Positions 10,639-23,500 of a DNA stretch of 64,000 nucleotides are shown here, in pieces. Made by a program: the position numbers and the translations under genes. Below the pieces are notes generated by a model. The model saw only the letters and a list, made by a program, of their open reading frames with translations, did not search any database and was not told the origin of the DNA. The stretch is from Pseudomonas sp. MYb118 (GTDB lineage: Bacteria; Pseudomonadota; Gammaproteobacteria; Pseudomonadales; Pseudomonadaceae), in NCBI RefSeq assembly GCF_040947875.1, contig NZ_JBFRXN010000002.1, positions 868,001 through 932,000 of the forward strand. Direction: 5' to 3'. Position 1 is the first letter of the stretch; the number at the start of each line of letters is the position of its first letter.

Positions 10639-13077
10639 TTACGCCGGCTTCGCCTCCGCCAGCGCTTCCTGTGCCGCTTCCTTCTCGGCTTCCTTGAGGT
10701 CTTCTTCGCTGATCATCTCGGCGATCACACGCAGGCGCTCGACCACTCGCGCGTTGACGCTGCCTTCCGGGAACTCGCCGTTCTCATCCGGCGCACCGGC
10801 TGGCTCGCCCACCAGCAGGCTCAGGGCCTCGTCTGCCTGGCGCACCGCGTAGACGTGGAACTGCCCGGCGCGCACCGCCGCCAGCACTTTCTCGTCGAGC
10901 ATCAGCGTGGCGACGTTGGCGTGAGGGATGATCGCCCCCTGCTCGCCCGTCAGCCCGCGTGCTTCGCAGAGACGGAAGAAGCCTTCGATCTTCTCGTTGA
11001 CCCCGCCCACCGCCTGCACTTCACCGAACTGGTTGATGGAGCCGGTGATCGCAAAACACTGCTTGAGCGGCGTCTTCGACAAGGCCGAGATCAACGTGCA
11101 GGCCTCACCCAGCGATGCACTGTCGCCATCGACGTAACCGTAGGACTGCTCCAGGGCGATACTCGCGGAAATCGCCAGCGGGAATTCCTGAGCGTAGCGG
11201 CTGCCCAGGTACCCGGTCAGGATCATCACGCCCTTGGAGTGAATCGGCTGGCCGAGGTTGACCTCGCGCTCGATGTCGACGATGCCGCTGCCACCGGGGT
11301 AGACCGTGGCGGAGATCCGCGCCGGCACCCCGAAGGCCGAGTCACCGACCTCCAGCACCGTCAGCCCGTTGCACTTGCCGACGGCCGCGCCATCGGTGTC
11401 GATCAGGATGATCCCAGCCAGCATGTCGTCGAGAATCCGTGCCGAGACGCGCCCGGTGCGGGTGGCCTTGGCCTTGAGCGCGCGCTCGATGTGCCCGGCG
11501 TCGGTCATTTCGTCGCCGGCCAGGTGACGGATGAAATCCGCCTCGCTGACCAGCTGGAACAGATCACCGATACGTGCCGACAAACGCCCCTGGTGCTCAG
11601 CCAGCCGCGCGCTGTAAGTGGCCAGGCGCGCCACCGCATCGGCGGTCAGCGGTGCCATGCCTTCTTCGGAAGTGCGGGTTTTCAGCAACTGCGCGAATTG
11701 CTCCAGGCTCTCGTCGACCATCGGGATGTCTTCGTCGAAATCCACCAGGACCCGGAACATCTCCTGGAAGTCCGGATCGAGGTCCTGCAGCGTGTAGTAC
11801 AGCTGGCGCGCACCGATGATGATGACTTTGACCTGCAACGGAATGTGTTGCGGCGTCAGGGTCACCGTGGCGATACGCCCCAGCTCGCCCAGTGGCGATT
11901 CCATCTTCAGCTTGCGCGATTGCAGGGCGCGCTTGAGCGCATCCCACACGAATGGCTCACCGAGCATTTTTTCCGCTTCAAGAATCAGGAAGCCGCCATT
12001 GGCGCGGTGCAAGGCCCCCGGACGCAACTGCCGATAGGTGGTGTAGAGCGCGCCCTGATCCGTGCTGTACTCGATGCGACCAAACAAATTCTCGTAGGTC
12101 GGGTGCGGCTCGAACACCACCGGCGCGCCGCCGCTGGCCGAATGCCCCACCACCAGGCTTGGCGCATATTGCTCTTCGAGCATTTTGCGCGCCACGGCGT
12201 CGGCCTTACTGTCGTCCACCAGTTGCTCGACCACGGTCTTGAGCAGGTAGACCTGCATCGCTTGCAGGTAGCCGCACACCGCCGCGTTCTCGGCGTATTT
12301 CTCCGACAACGGCGCAAGCAACGGCTGCAAGGCCAGGGTGATGGTTTCTTCGTTGAGGTGGCGCAGTTGATTGCTCGACTCACGCTTCCACTGCGGCAGG
12401 CTGGCGAGTTCTTCGTTGAGGCGCTCTTCGAGGGCGGAAATGTCGTCATGGAAGCGTTCGCGATCCGCTTCCGGCAGTTGGGCGAATTCCGCTTCATCCA
12501 GGGCTTTGCCGTCCAGCATCGGGGTGAACGCGATGTTGCTGGCATCGCGGTACAGCGCGACGTCCTTCTCCAGCGCCAGGCGCTCGATGACGTCCAGGGC
12601 CTTGTCGTAGCGCTGGTTGAAGGCGCGGTCGATGCCGCTTTTCTTCTGCTGGTAGGACGGGTGCTCGAACACCGCCGGGAAGGTCGCCAGCAGGTTGTCG
12701 ATCAAGCCGTTGATGTCGCCGATGAACGCGCCGGCGCTGCCCGACGGCAACTCCAGGGCACGGGGCTCGCGCGGCTCGTCGAAGTTGTTGACGTAGACCC
12801 AGTCCGACGGGGTCTGCAAACGCTTGCCTTCGGCCTTCAGGTAGCGTTTGACGAACGAGAACCGGCCGGTGCCGGGTTCGCCCATGACGAATACGTTGTA
12901 ACCGGGGCGCGGCATGGCCACGCCGAACTGCAAGGCTTCGACCGCACGTTCCTGGCCAAGCACACCGCGGAAGGGCTCCAGATCATTGGTGGTAGAGAAG
13001 CTGAACTGTTCAGCGGAAAACGGACGAGTCAGCGCTTCAGGCGGCAGACGCAGGCTGGCAGCAACAGGATCAGGCAT
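10639..13077 (-). CDS. Lon-like (LonB type) ATP-dependent protease
   Basis: An 812-residue AAA+ protease with an ATPase part (P-loop GEPGTGRFSF at about residue 66-75) interrupted by a long helical insert, and a C-terminal S16 peptidase domain. The peptidase motif GDSAS is at about 650-654, with Ser652 the likely nucleophile. The partner lysine is in GGVNEKIEGF about 45 residues later. It lacks the N-terminal substrate domain of classical LonA, and the GEPGTGRF loop has R in place of the usual KS of Walker A, as in this proteobacterial subfamily (PA4576-like, annotated Lon protease family protein). Soluble, no membrane segment. Substrates unknown. Transcribed alone. Confidence 0.88.
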   Translation of the reverse strand: MPDPVAASLRLPPEALTRPFSAEQFSFSTTNDLEPFRGVLGQERAVEALQFGVAMPRPGYNVFVMGEPGTGRFSFVKRYLKAEGKRLQTPSDWVYVNNFDEPREPRALELPSGSAGAFIGDINGLIDNLLATFPAVFEHPSYQQKKSGIDRAFNQRYDKALDVIERLALEKDVALYRDASNIAFTPMLDGKALDEAEFAQLPEADRERFHDDISALEERLNEELASLPQWKRESSNQLRHLNEETITLALQPLLAPLSEKYAENAAVCGYLQAMQVYLLKTVVEQLVDDSKADAVARKMLEEQYAPSLVVGHSASGGAPVVFEPHPTYENLFGRIEYSTDQGALYTTYRQLRPGALHRANGGFLILEAEKMLGEPFVWDALKRALQSRKLKMESPLGELGRIATVTLTPQHIPLQVKVIIIGARQLYYTLQDLDPDFQEMFRVLVDFDEDIPMVDESLEQFAQLLKTRTSEEGMAPLTADAVARLATYSARLAEHQGRLSARIGDLFQLVSEADFIRHLAGDEMTDAGHIERALKAKATRTGRVSARILDDMLAGIILIDTDGAAVGKCNGLTVLEVGDSAFGVPARISATVYPGGSGIVDIEREVNLGQPIHSKGVMILTGYLGSRYAQEFPLAISASIALEQSYGYVDGDSASLGEACTLISALSKTPLKQCFAITGSINQFGEVQAVGGVNEKIEGFFRLCEARGLTGEQGAIIPHANVATLMLDEKVLAAVRAGQFHVYAVRQADEALSLLVGEPAGAPDENGEFPEGSVNARVVERLRVIAEMISEEDLKEAEKEAAQEALAEAKPA

Positions 13078-13352
13078 CGGGCTTCCTTACATCAGGCGGG
13101 GCAGATAGCGGCATTCTGGCGCTGCCCATGCCCCACTGGCAAGGCGCGCCTTGTGCCAAAGCATAGCCAACCGTTCGCCCCCAGGCGGGCCGGCTCCAAA
13201 TCCGTGTTTGCAACGAATATTTTGCAAAAAACAACGGAACCCCGGGATCGTGCCTAAACTCCAAACTGCGCGACTGGAACAATAACCGGTCCACTGGCGC
13301 CAGTTCGGGCCAAACCCTTGTCCATTGGTATGCACATAAAGAGAACAAAGCT

Positions 13353-13841
13353 ATGAAACGGATTCTTCTCGGTACTCTCTTCACCGCTGTATCCCTCAAC
13401 GCCATGGCACAAGCGCCAGGCGGCCCGGATTGCGGTTGGGGCAACATGCTGTTCGAAGGTCAGCGTGGTACTCCGGCTCACTTCCTGGCATCCACCACCA
13501 ACGGCACTTCCGGCAACGCAACGTTCGGTATGACCTCCGGCACCAACGGTTGCTCGACCAATGCGTCGCTGACCTATGGCGGCAAATCCTGGTTCGCCAT
13601 GAATGGCATGATGAACGAGCTGTCCGAAGACATGGCCAAAGGTAACGGCGAAGCGCTGACAACCTACGCCGTGGTACTGGGCGTGGCGCCGGAGGACCGT
13701 GCGCACTTCGCCGCCGTGACTCACGAGCACTTCCAGCAGATCTTCAGCAAGGCTGACGTGACCGCTGAAGACGTGCATACCAACACCCTGGCCGTCCTGA
13801 AGAACGATCCGCGTCTGGCCAAGTACGCTACTCAGGCTTAA
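13353..13841 (+). CDS. DUF3015 family secreted protein
   Basis: A 162-residue protein with a clear signal peptide (MKRILLGTLFTAVSLNAMAQ, cleavage after AMA). The mature part is glycine, serine and threonine rich, with two cysteines (DCGWGNMLF and GTNGCSTNAS), then a helical C-terminal half. It matches DUF3015, a periplasmic or outer-membrane-associated family of unknown role (PA4579 position). A hairpin terminator follows the stop, so it is transcribed separately from the DUF4105 gene. The start is supported by the typical basic signal start and an AAAGAGAAC-rich leader. Confidence 0.85.
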   Translation: MKRILLGTLFTAVSLNAMAQAPGGPDCGWGNMLFEGQRGTPAHFLASTTNGTSGNATFGMTSGTNGCSTNASLTYGGKSWFAMNGMMNELSEDMAKGNGEALTTYAVVLGVAPEDRAHFAAVTHEHFQQIFSKADVTAEDVHTNTLAVLKNDPRLAKYATQA

Positions 13842-13849
13842 GCTCGAGC

Positions 13850-13886
13850 CGCCCGTTCCTTTTGGGGAGCGGGCTTTATTTTTTTG
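13850..13886 (+). terminator. Terminator after the DUF3015 gene
   Basis: GCCCGTTCC pairs with GGAGCGGGC (one G-T wobble), loop TTTTGG, followed by TTTATTTTTTT. Confidence 0.85.
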
Positions 13887-13934
13887 ACCTGCCCCTCTTT
13901 GGGTCTTTGTTTTTTCGACTTTAAGTTGCCCACT

Positions 13935-15788
13935 ATGCTCAAACGCCTTGCCTGGCTGGCGCTGTGTGCCTGCGCCCCGCTGTCCGCCGCGCCTCACCTC
14001 GACCATCAACGTTTGCAGCAACTGGCCAACGACCCTTTCTGGATTTCCATAGGCCATTACGAAACCGCCAAACTCGGCGGCTGGCGCAGCTATGTCAGCG
14101 ACAGCAAGTTCTTCCTGGCGCCCGACGGTAACGAACACCCCGACCGCGAACTGGCGGCGACCGTAGAGGCGCTGTATGCCCCGGCCAGTGCCGGCGAGCA
14201 GCATGCCCAGTGCGTGTACCCGTCGCGCACCCGCTGGCTGAAGGCGCAACTCAACCTGACCGACCTGCCGGCGCCTGACTGCGCCGAGTTCAAGAAATGG
14301 TTCAAGGATGTCTCGCCCCACAGCGCGGTGATGATTTTCCCGGCGGCCTACCTCAACAGCCCGTCGTCGATGTTCGGCCACACCCTGCTGCGCATCGACC
14401 AGGCGGACGTGCAGAACGACAAGACCTCGCTGCTCAGCTACGCGATCAACTTCGGCGCCTACATCGAAGGTTCGGACAACAGCATCCTGTACGCCTGGAA
14501 AGGCTTGATGGGCGGTTATCCGGGGCTGTTCGCGCTGGTGCCCTACCAGGAAAAACTCTCGGAGTACCGCAGCCTGGAAAACCGCGACCTGTGGGAGTAC
14601 CGGTTGAACCTGACACCACAGGAAACCGAGCGCATGGTCGAGCACGTCTGGGAGCTGAAGCAGATCAAGTTCGACTACTTCTTCTTCGATGAAAACTGCT
14701 CCTACCGCCTGCTGGAACTGTTGCAGGTGGCGCGCCCGAGCCTGCGCCTGACCGAACAATTCCCCCTGACCGCCATTCCCACCGACACCGTGAAAGCGGT
14801 GAAGGACGCAGGCCTGGTGGAGTCGATCCAGTACCGGCCATCACGCGAGCGCGAATTGCTCAGCCGCGCCGAGGCGCTGGACCCGGAAGAACAGCAATGG
14901 GTGCTGAAGGTCAGCGCCGATCAGAAACAATTGCAGGATCCCGCGTTCAAGGCCCTGCCCCGGGCACGCCAGGCGCTGATCATCGACGCCGCCTACCGCC
15001 TGGAACGCTACCGCGCCAACGGCCAGGAGCGTGACCCGCAACGGGCCCAGCGCAGTTTCGAGCTGCTGCGGGCGATCAACCAGAACCCGGCGCCGGAGCT
15101 GGACATCGCGCAACCCGGCCTGCCCGAGGACGGTCATGAATCCCGCACCTGGCAAGCCGGCCTCGGCACCCGCGGCGACAAGGCTTTTGGCGAGTACGGC
15201 CTGCGCATGGCCTATCACGACCTCAACGACAATGCCGAGAGCTTCCCCCTGGGCGCGCAGATCGAAATCCTGCAAATGAAACTGCGCCAGTACGAGGGCA
15301 ACGAGTGGCAATTGCAGCAACTGGACTTGGCGACCATCCGCTCCCTGACGCCGCGCAACGAGCTGCTGCAACCGCTGTCATGGCAAGTGACCGGCGGCCT
15401 GGAGCGGGTGCCTGGCAAGCATGACGATGAAACACTGGTCAGCCACGTCAACGGTGGCGGTGGCGGCACCTGGCAACTGAGCGAAGACATGCTCGGGTTT
15501 GCCCTGGGCACCGTGCGCGTGGAGCACAACAACGATTTTGCCGAATTCATCTCGCCCGCTGCCGGTTTCAACAGCGGCCTGCTGTGGAAAAACCCGCTGG
15601 GCAATTTCAGCCTGGAGGCCAAGGGCGACTTTTTCACCAATGGCGAAGTACGCCGTAGCCTGAGCCTGAACCAGCAGTGGGAGCTGTCGCGCAACCTGGG
15701 CCTGCGCCTGAGCGCCCAGCGCGAGTTCAGCCACCTGGCCACCCCGGAAAACGAGGTGATGCTTGAGGTGAAGTGGTATCACTATTAA
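13935..15788 (+). CDS. DUF4105 domain protein, outer membrane associated
   Basis: A 617-residue protein with a signal peptide (MLKRLAWLALCACAPLSAAPH). The N-terminal half carries the DUF4105 (Lnb N-terminal periplasmic) domain, with the SPSSMFGHTLLRI and FDYFFFDENCSYRLLELL motifs that contain the conserved H and NC residues of a cysteine-peptidase-like fold. The C-terminal 250 residues alternate in beta strands (LGTRGDKAFGEYGLRMAYHDL onward) and end in VMLEVKWYHY, with a terminal aromatic, which suits an outer-membrane beta barrel. Function unproven. The family is related to lipoprotein N-acyltransferase Lnb. The ATG at 13935 is chosen over 13884 because the signal peptide begins there. Confidence 0.82.
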   Translation: MLKRLAWLALCACAPLSAAPHLDHQRLQQLANDPFWISIGHYETAKLGGWRSYVSDSKFFLAPDGNEHPDRELAATVEALYAPASAGEQHAQCVYPSRTRWLKAQLNLTDLPAPDCAEFKKWFKDVSPHSAVMIFPAAYLNSPSSMFGHTLLRIDQADVQNDKTSLLSYAINFGAYIEGSDNSILYAWKGLMGGYPGLFALVPYQEKLSEYRSLENRDLWEYRLNLTPQETERMVEHVWELKQIKFDYFFFDENCSYRLLELLQVARPSLRLTEQFPLTAIPTDTVKAVKDAGLVESIQYRPSRERELLSRAEALDPEEQQWVLKVSADQKQLQDPAFKALPRARQALIIDAAYRLERYRANGQERDPQRAQRSFELLRAINQNPAPELDIAQPGLPEDGHESRTWQAGLGTRGDKAFGEYGLRMAYHDLNDNAESFPLGAQIEILQMKLRQYEGNEWQLQQLDLATIRSLTPRNELLQPLSWQVTGGLERVPGKHDDETLVSHVNGGGGGTWQLSEDMLGFALGTVRVEHNNDFAEFISPAAGFNSGLLWKNPLGNFSLEAKGDFFTNGEVRRSLSLNQQWELSRNLGLRLSAQREFSHLATPENEVMLEVKWYHY

Positions 15789-15805
15789 GAATTTTGCCCC
15801 TGACC

Positions 15806-15895
15806 CTGTAGGAGCGAGCTTGCTCGCGATGGCGGTCGATCAGGCGCTCAATGATGTCTGAACGGACGCTATCGCGAGCAAGCTCGCTCCTACAG
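15806..15895. repeat. REPIN, TGTAGG type
   Basis: Inverted CTGTAGGAGCGAGCTTGCTCGCG copies with a 45-base spacer. Confidence 0.92.
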
Positions 15896-15983
15896 GGAAA
15901 TCAGCATTCAACGGATCCATCACACCCCTTTCACGAATGGCTCACGAACCGGCGCCTAGACTTGCTTCATTAGCCGGGAGTCG

Positions 15984-16343
15984 ATGATGTGGCGTTGTGC
16001 AGCGGTAGTGGGTGTGTTGATGTTGATCGCGGGGTGCCAGACGACCCACGAAGATTTGATTGCCAGGGGTTATCCACCGGCGTTCGCCGACGGTTTCGAT
16101 GACGGTTGCAGCAGCGGGCGCCAGGCGGCTGGGGCGATCAGTGGCGAGTTTCGCAAGAATGTCCCGCGCTACCTCAAGGACGCGCAATACGCCGAAGGCT
16201 GGAGCGATGGCTTTCGCCAGTGCCAGGCCATGCGCGAGAGCCAGGACCGCGAGGACTATTACAGCCGTCATTGGGACGAGCGGGACAAGGCCTGGCAGCA
16301 GCAGAAAGACCAGGACACCGCCCGGGCATTTCGCTCGCAATGA
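15984..16343 (+). CDS. Small lipoprotein of unknown function
   Basis: A 119-residue protein with a lipoprotein signal ending in the lipobox LIAGC, so it is lipid anchored in the envelope. The mature part repeats a short pattern: GYPPAFADGFDDGCSSGR and then EGWSDGFRQCQAM, two helices with aromatic and aspartate-glycine turns. The C-terminus is charged and helical. Two ATG codons are in tandem, and a GGGAG motif lies upstream. Followed 70 bases later by the Gre-like gene on the same strand. Family not recognised by name. Confidence 0.75.
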   Translation: MMWRCAAVVGVLMLIAGCQTTHEDLIARGYPPAFADGFDDGCSSGRQAAGAISGEFRKNVPRYLKDAQYAEGWSDGFRQCQAMRESQDREDYYSRHWDERDKAWQQQKDQDTARAFRSQ

Positions 16344-16413
16344 GTCGCTATCAGACATCCATTGAAACCAATAGCCTGTGACCATGGCCCAAACCCTATA
16401 ACGGGAGGACACC

Positions 16414-18266
<1,853 letters not shown>

Positions 18267-18337
18267 TCATTGGGCCGGACTGTAACAAAGGATTCACGCA
18301 CTGGAACAGCGCAAAATGTCGCAGTTATGAAATTAAA

Positions 18338-18417
18338 TGGTGCATTTGTATAAATTGATTGGGGTTTTCAGGAGTTTTTGCACCAGAAAAAGGAGCTCCG
18401 ACTTGAGAATTGCACCA
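18338..18417. promoter_or_regulatory. Candidate NtrC-type half-sites upstream of gdhA
   Basis: GGTGCA at 18339-18344 and two copies of TTGCACCA at 18378-18385 and 18410-18417 lie 100-175 bases upstream of gdhA. The enterobacterial NtrC box is TGCACC-N5-GGTGCA. Here the halves are not combined into one full site, so the call is tentative. The two direct copies are 32 bases apart, close to three helical turns. Confidence 0.35.
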
Positions 18418-18431
18418 GCAGTGACACCGTA

Positions 18432-18526
18432 ATCGCGAGCGGGCTCGCTCCCACAGAGAAGATCCCAATGGTCACAAAATCAAGGCCAAAAGACAGCCTA
18501 CTGTGGGAGCGAGCCTGCTCGCGATG
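18432..18526. repeat. REP pair facing outward
   Basis: CGCGAGCGGGCTCGCTCCCACAG at 18433-18455 and CTGTGGGAGCGAGCCTGCTCGCG at 18501-18523. The pair is in the opposite relative orientation to a normal REPIN, so it may be the neighbouring arms of two elements. Confidence 0.85.
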
Positions 18527-18554
18527 AATCCACTGCGGTCAAACGGCCAGGCAC

Positions 18555-18585
18555 AAAAAACGGAGCCCGAAGGCTCCGTTTTTTC
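18555..18585 (-). terminator. Terminator of ettA
   Basis: ACGGAGCC/GGCTCCGT stem with loop CGAA, A run on one side and T run on the other, 18 bases beyond the ettA stop. Works in both directions. Confidence 0.9.
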
Positions 18586-18602
18586 ATGCCACCAACCCGA
18601 AA

Positions 18603-20267
<1,665 letters not shown>

Positions 20268-20549
20268 GGAGAACCTTGGGTCAGTGACTGATAAATGATT
20301 GGAGCAGGCGATGCCTGGCCAGGCCGTGCGCGCCGTCGCTTGATGACTATCAATGCCGCGCGCTGAAAAAAACCTGATTCTAGGAGCTGGAACGCTCCCG
20401 CGTAACCGGCAAAGCTACCTGAATGACGAGAGGCAGTCCAGCCGAACGGGGCTGGCACTTTGCCACAACTCAAGGCATGCTAGCCGCCCTTCGGGCGTCC
20501 GGCTTATAGTGCACGTCGCGCCAGTCCAGCCAAACCCCAGGATCACAGC

Positions 20550-23500
20550 TTGTCCAACGTCACGCCGCCCCTGACCACCCGTGCCCCGACTGCCGCGCCC
20601 GGCTCGCCCCTGCGCGGAACCCTGAAAGGCGCCTTGGCGACCCTGGTGTTGCTGCTGCTCGCCCTGCTGTTCTGGCAGTTGCTGGATCAACTGCGCGAAA
20701 CCCAGAAGAACCAGCGCCAGTACACCATCGACTATACGGCCGATCTGGCCGCGCAAGTCAGCCTGAACATGTCGCTCAACGCGCAGATCGCCCTCAATCT
20801 GCTGCCGATCGTCGAACAACCGCAAAGCCTCGACGAACAGCAGGAGCTGTTGCGCAAGCTGCAAAAAAGCCTGCCTGACCTGCTCAGCATCGCGCTGCTG
20901 AGCCCCTCGGGCAAAATCCTCAGTGACAGCGCCCCGGACAGCGAGGACGCCGACTACCTGGCCGAACTGGTTCGTCGCAGCCGTGCCCAGGTCCATTACT
21001 TCAGCAATGCCGATAACGGCACGATGGTGCACCTGTTGTTGCATCAGTCCAGCGGCAGCAGTCGCGGTTATTGGGCGCTGCGGCTCAAACCGGGCTTTTT
21101 CTCGGTACTGACCCAGCAGAACGAAGCCGGCGTGCGCCCCCTGTGGCTGGTGGAAAACCGCGTCAATCACCAGGTGATCAGCCGCGACGAAGGGGCCCTG
21201 ACCAAGCCCGGCGAGTTGACCGAGGTCGATGTGGCCAACAGCGTGCTGACCGTGCCGCTGAGCTACAGCGACTGGCAATTGCGCGGGCTGTTCGACCGTC
21301 AGCGGGTCATCGAGGAACTGCTGCCGGCCTTCATCGGCAAATGCCTGCTGGGCCTGGCGTTCTCCCTGCTGCCGCTGATCGCCCTGTTGAACCTGCGCCG
21401 TCGCCAGCGCCAGGTGACGGAAGGTCGCCGGCGCTACCAGGATATTTTCGAAGGCACCGGCGTTGCGCTGTGCGTGCTCGATGTGTCGGGCCTGCGCAGC
21501 GCGTTCGACAAGGCCAACCTGCATGACAGCGAAGCGTTGCAGGCCTGGTTGGCGGTACCGGAACAGCGACGTCAGATGCTGCAGGAGCTGCGCATCGCCG
21601 AAGTCAATCAGGTGGCGTTGCAACTGCTCAACGTCAGCACCAGTGAGCAGGCCTGGAAACTGCTGATCGACGGCCAGCCACTGGACAGCACCGCCATTGG
21701 CAATCAGGTGCTCGAGGCCGTCCTCAATCAGCAGAAACAGCTTGAACTGGAAATCAAACTGCCGGACGCCGATGGCCGCGACCAGCATTTGTGGCTGGTA
21801 CTGCGCCTGCCGGAAGACCAGGACGACTACAAGGCGGTGATCCTGAGCATCAACGACATCACCAGTCGCAAGCTCATCGAACTGTCCTTGCTCGAACGCG
21901 AAGGCTTCTGGTCCGACGTGGTGCGCACCGTACCCGATCACCTGTACGTGCAGGATGTGATCAGCCAGCGGATGATCTTCAGCAACCACCACCTGGGCCA
22001 GACACTCGGTTACAACCGCACCGAGCTGCACCAGATGGGCGAGTACTTCTGGGAAATCCTGCTGCACCCCGAAGACGCCGACCATTATCACCGCTTGCGC
22101 CAGACCCAGCGCCACGGGGGCTACGCCCAACTGCTGCAATGCCATTTGCGCTTCCGTCATCGCGACGGCAAATGGCGGCGCTTCGACATTCGCGAACAAG
22201 CCCTGGCGCGAGACAAATACGATCAGGTCACGCGGATCATCGGTGTGGCCAAGGACATTACCGAACAGATCGAAGCCAGCGAGTCGCTGCGCGACAGCGA
22301 ACAACGCTACCGGATGCTCGCCGAGAGCATCAGCGACGTGATTTTCTCCACCGACAGCAAGCTCGCGCTCAACTATGTCAGCCCGTCGGTGCAAGGCGTG
22401 CTGGGCTATGACGTCGACTGGATCTTCCAGAACGGCTGGCAGAGCACCATTGCCAACCCTCAGCAACTGTCCGGCATCTTCAGCCTGATGGATCGCGTCA
22501 GCAAGGCGCTGGACAAGCCTGATCAACTGGCGCTGCTGCGCAGCCAGGTGCAGACCCAACTGTTTGTGTTCGACTGCCTGCGCGGCGATGGGCGCAAGAT
22601 CCCGATCGAGTTGCGCCTGGTACTGGTCTGGGATGAACACGGCGCCTTCGAGGGCGTGCTCGGGGTCGGTCGCGACATCAGCCAGCAACGCCGCGCCGAG
22701 AAAGACCTGCGCATGGCCGCCACGGTATTCGAGCACTCGACCTCGGCGATCCTGATCACCGACCCGGCCGGCTATATCGTCCAGGCCAACGAGGCCTTCA
22801 GCCGCGTCAGCGGTTATGCGGTGGAACAGGTGCTCGACCAGCTGCCGAACATCCTCACGGTGGACGAGCAGCAGGAAGCGCACCTGCGTTATGTGCTCAA
22901 GCAACTGAACCAGAACAGCACCTGGGAAGGCGAAGTCTGGCTCAAGCGTCGCAACGGCGAGCACTACCCTGCGTGGGTCGGTATTACCGCGGTGCTCGAC
23001 GATGAAGGCGACCTGGCCAGTTATGTGTGCTTCTTCACCGATATCAGCGAGCGCAAGGCCAGCGAACAGCGCATTCACCGCCTGGCCTACTACGACGCCC
23101 TGACCCACCTGCCCAACCGCACGCTGTTCCAGGATCGCCTGCACACCGCACTGCAATCGGCGGAGCGGCAGAAGTCGTGGGTGGTGCTGATGTTCCTCGA
23201 CCTCGACCGGTTCAAGCCGATCAACGACTCCCTGGGCCACGCCGCCGGCGACCGCATGCTCAAGGAAATGGCCACGCGCCTGCTCGGTTGTGTCGACGAT
23301 GACGATACCGTAGCGCGTATGGGCGGCGATGAGTTCACCCTGCTCCTGCAACCGCGGGTCAACCGTGAGGCGGCCCTGAACCGGGCGATCCACGTGGCCG
23401 AACAGATCCTCGCCAGCCTGGTCACGCCGTTCGTGCTCGAAGGCCGCGAGTTCTTCGTGACGGCGAGTATCGGCATCGCGCTGAGCCCGCAGGACGGCAA

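Noticed and set aside
20268..20549. 73-codon ORF between ettA and morA
   Set aside because: No ribosome binding site, overlaps the morA start in another frame, no recognisable sequence.
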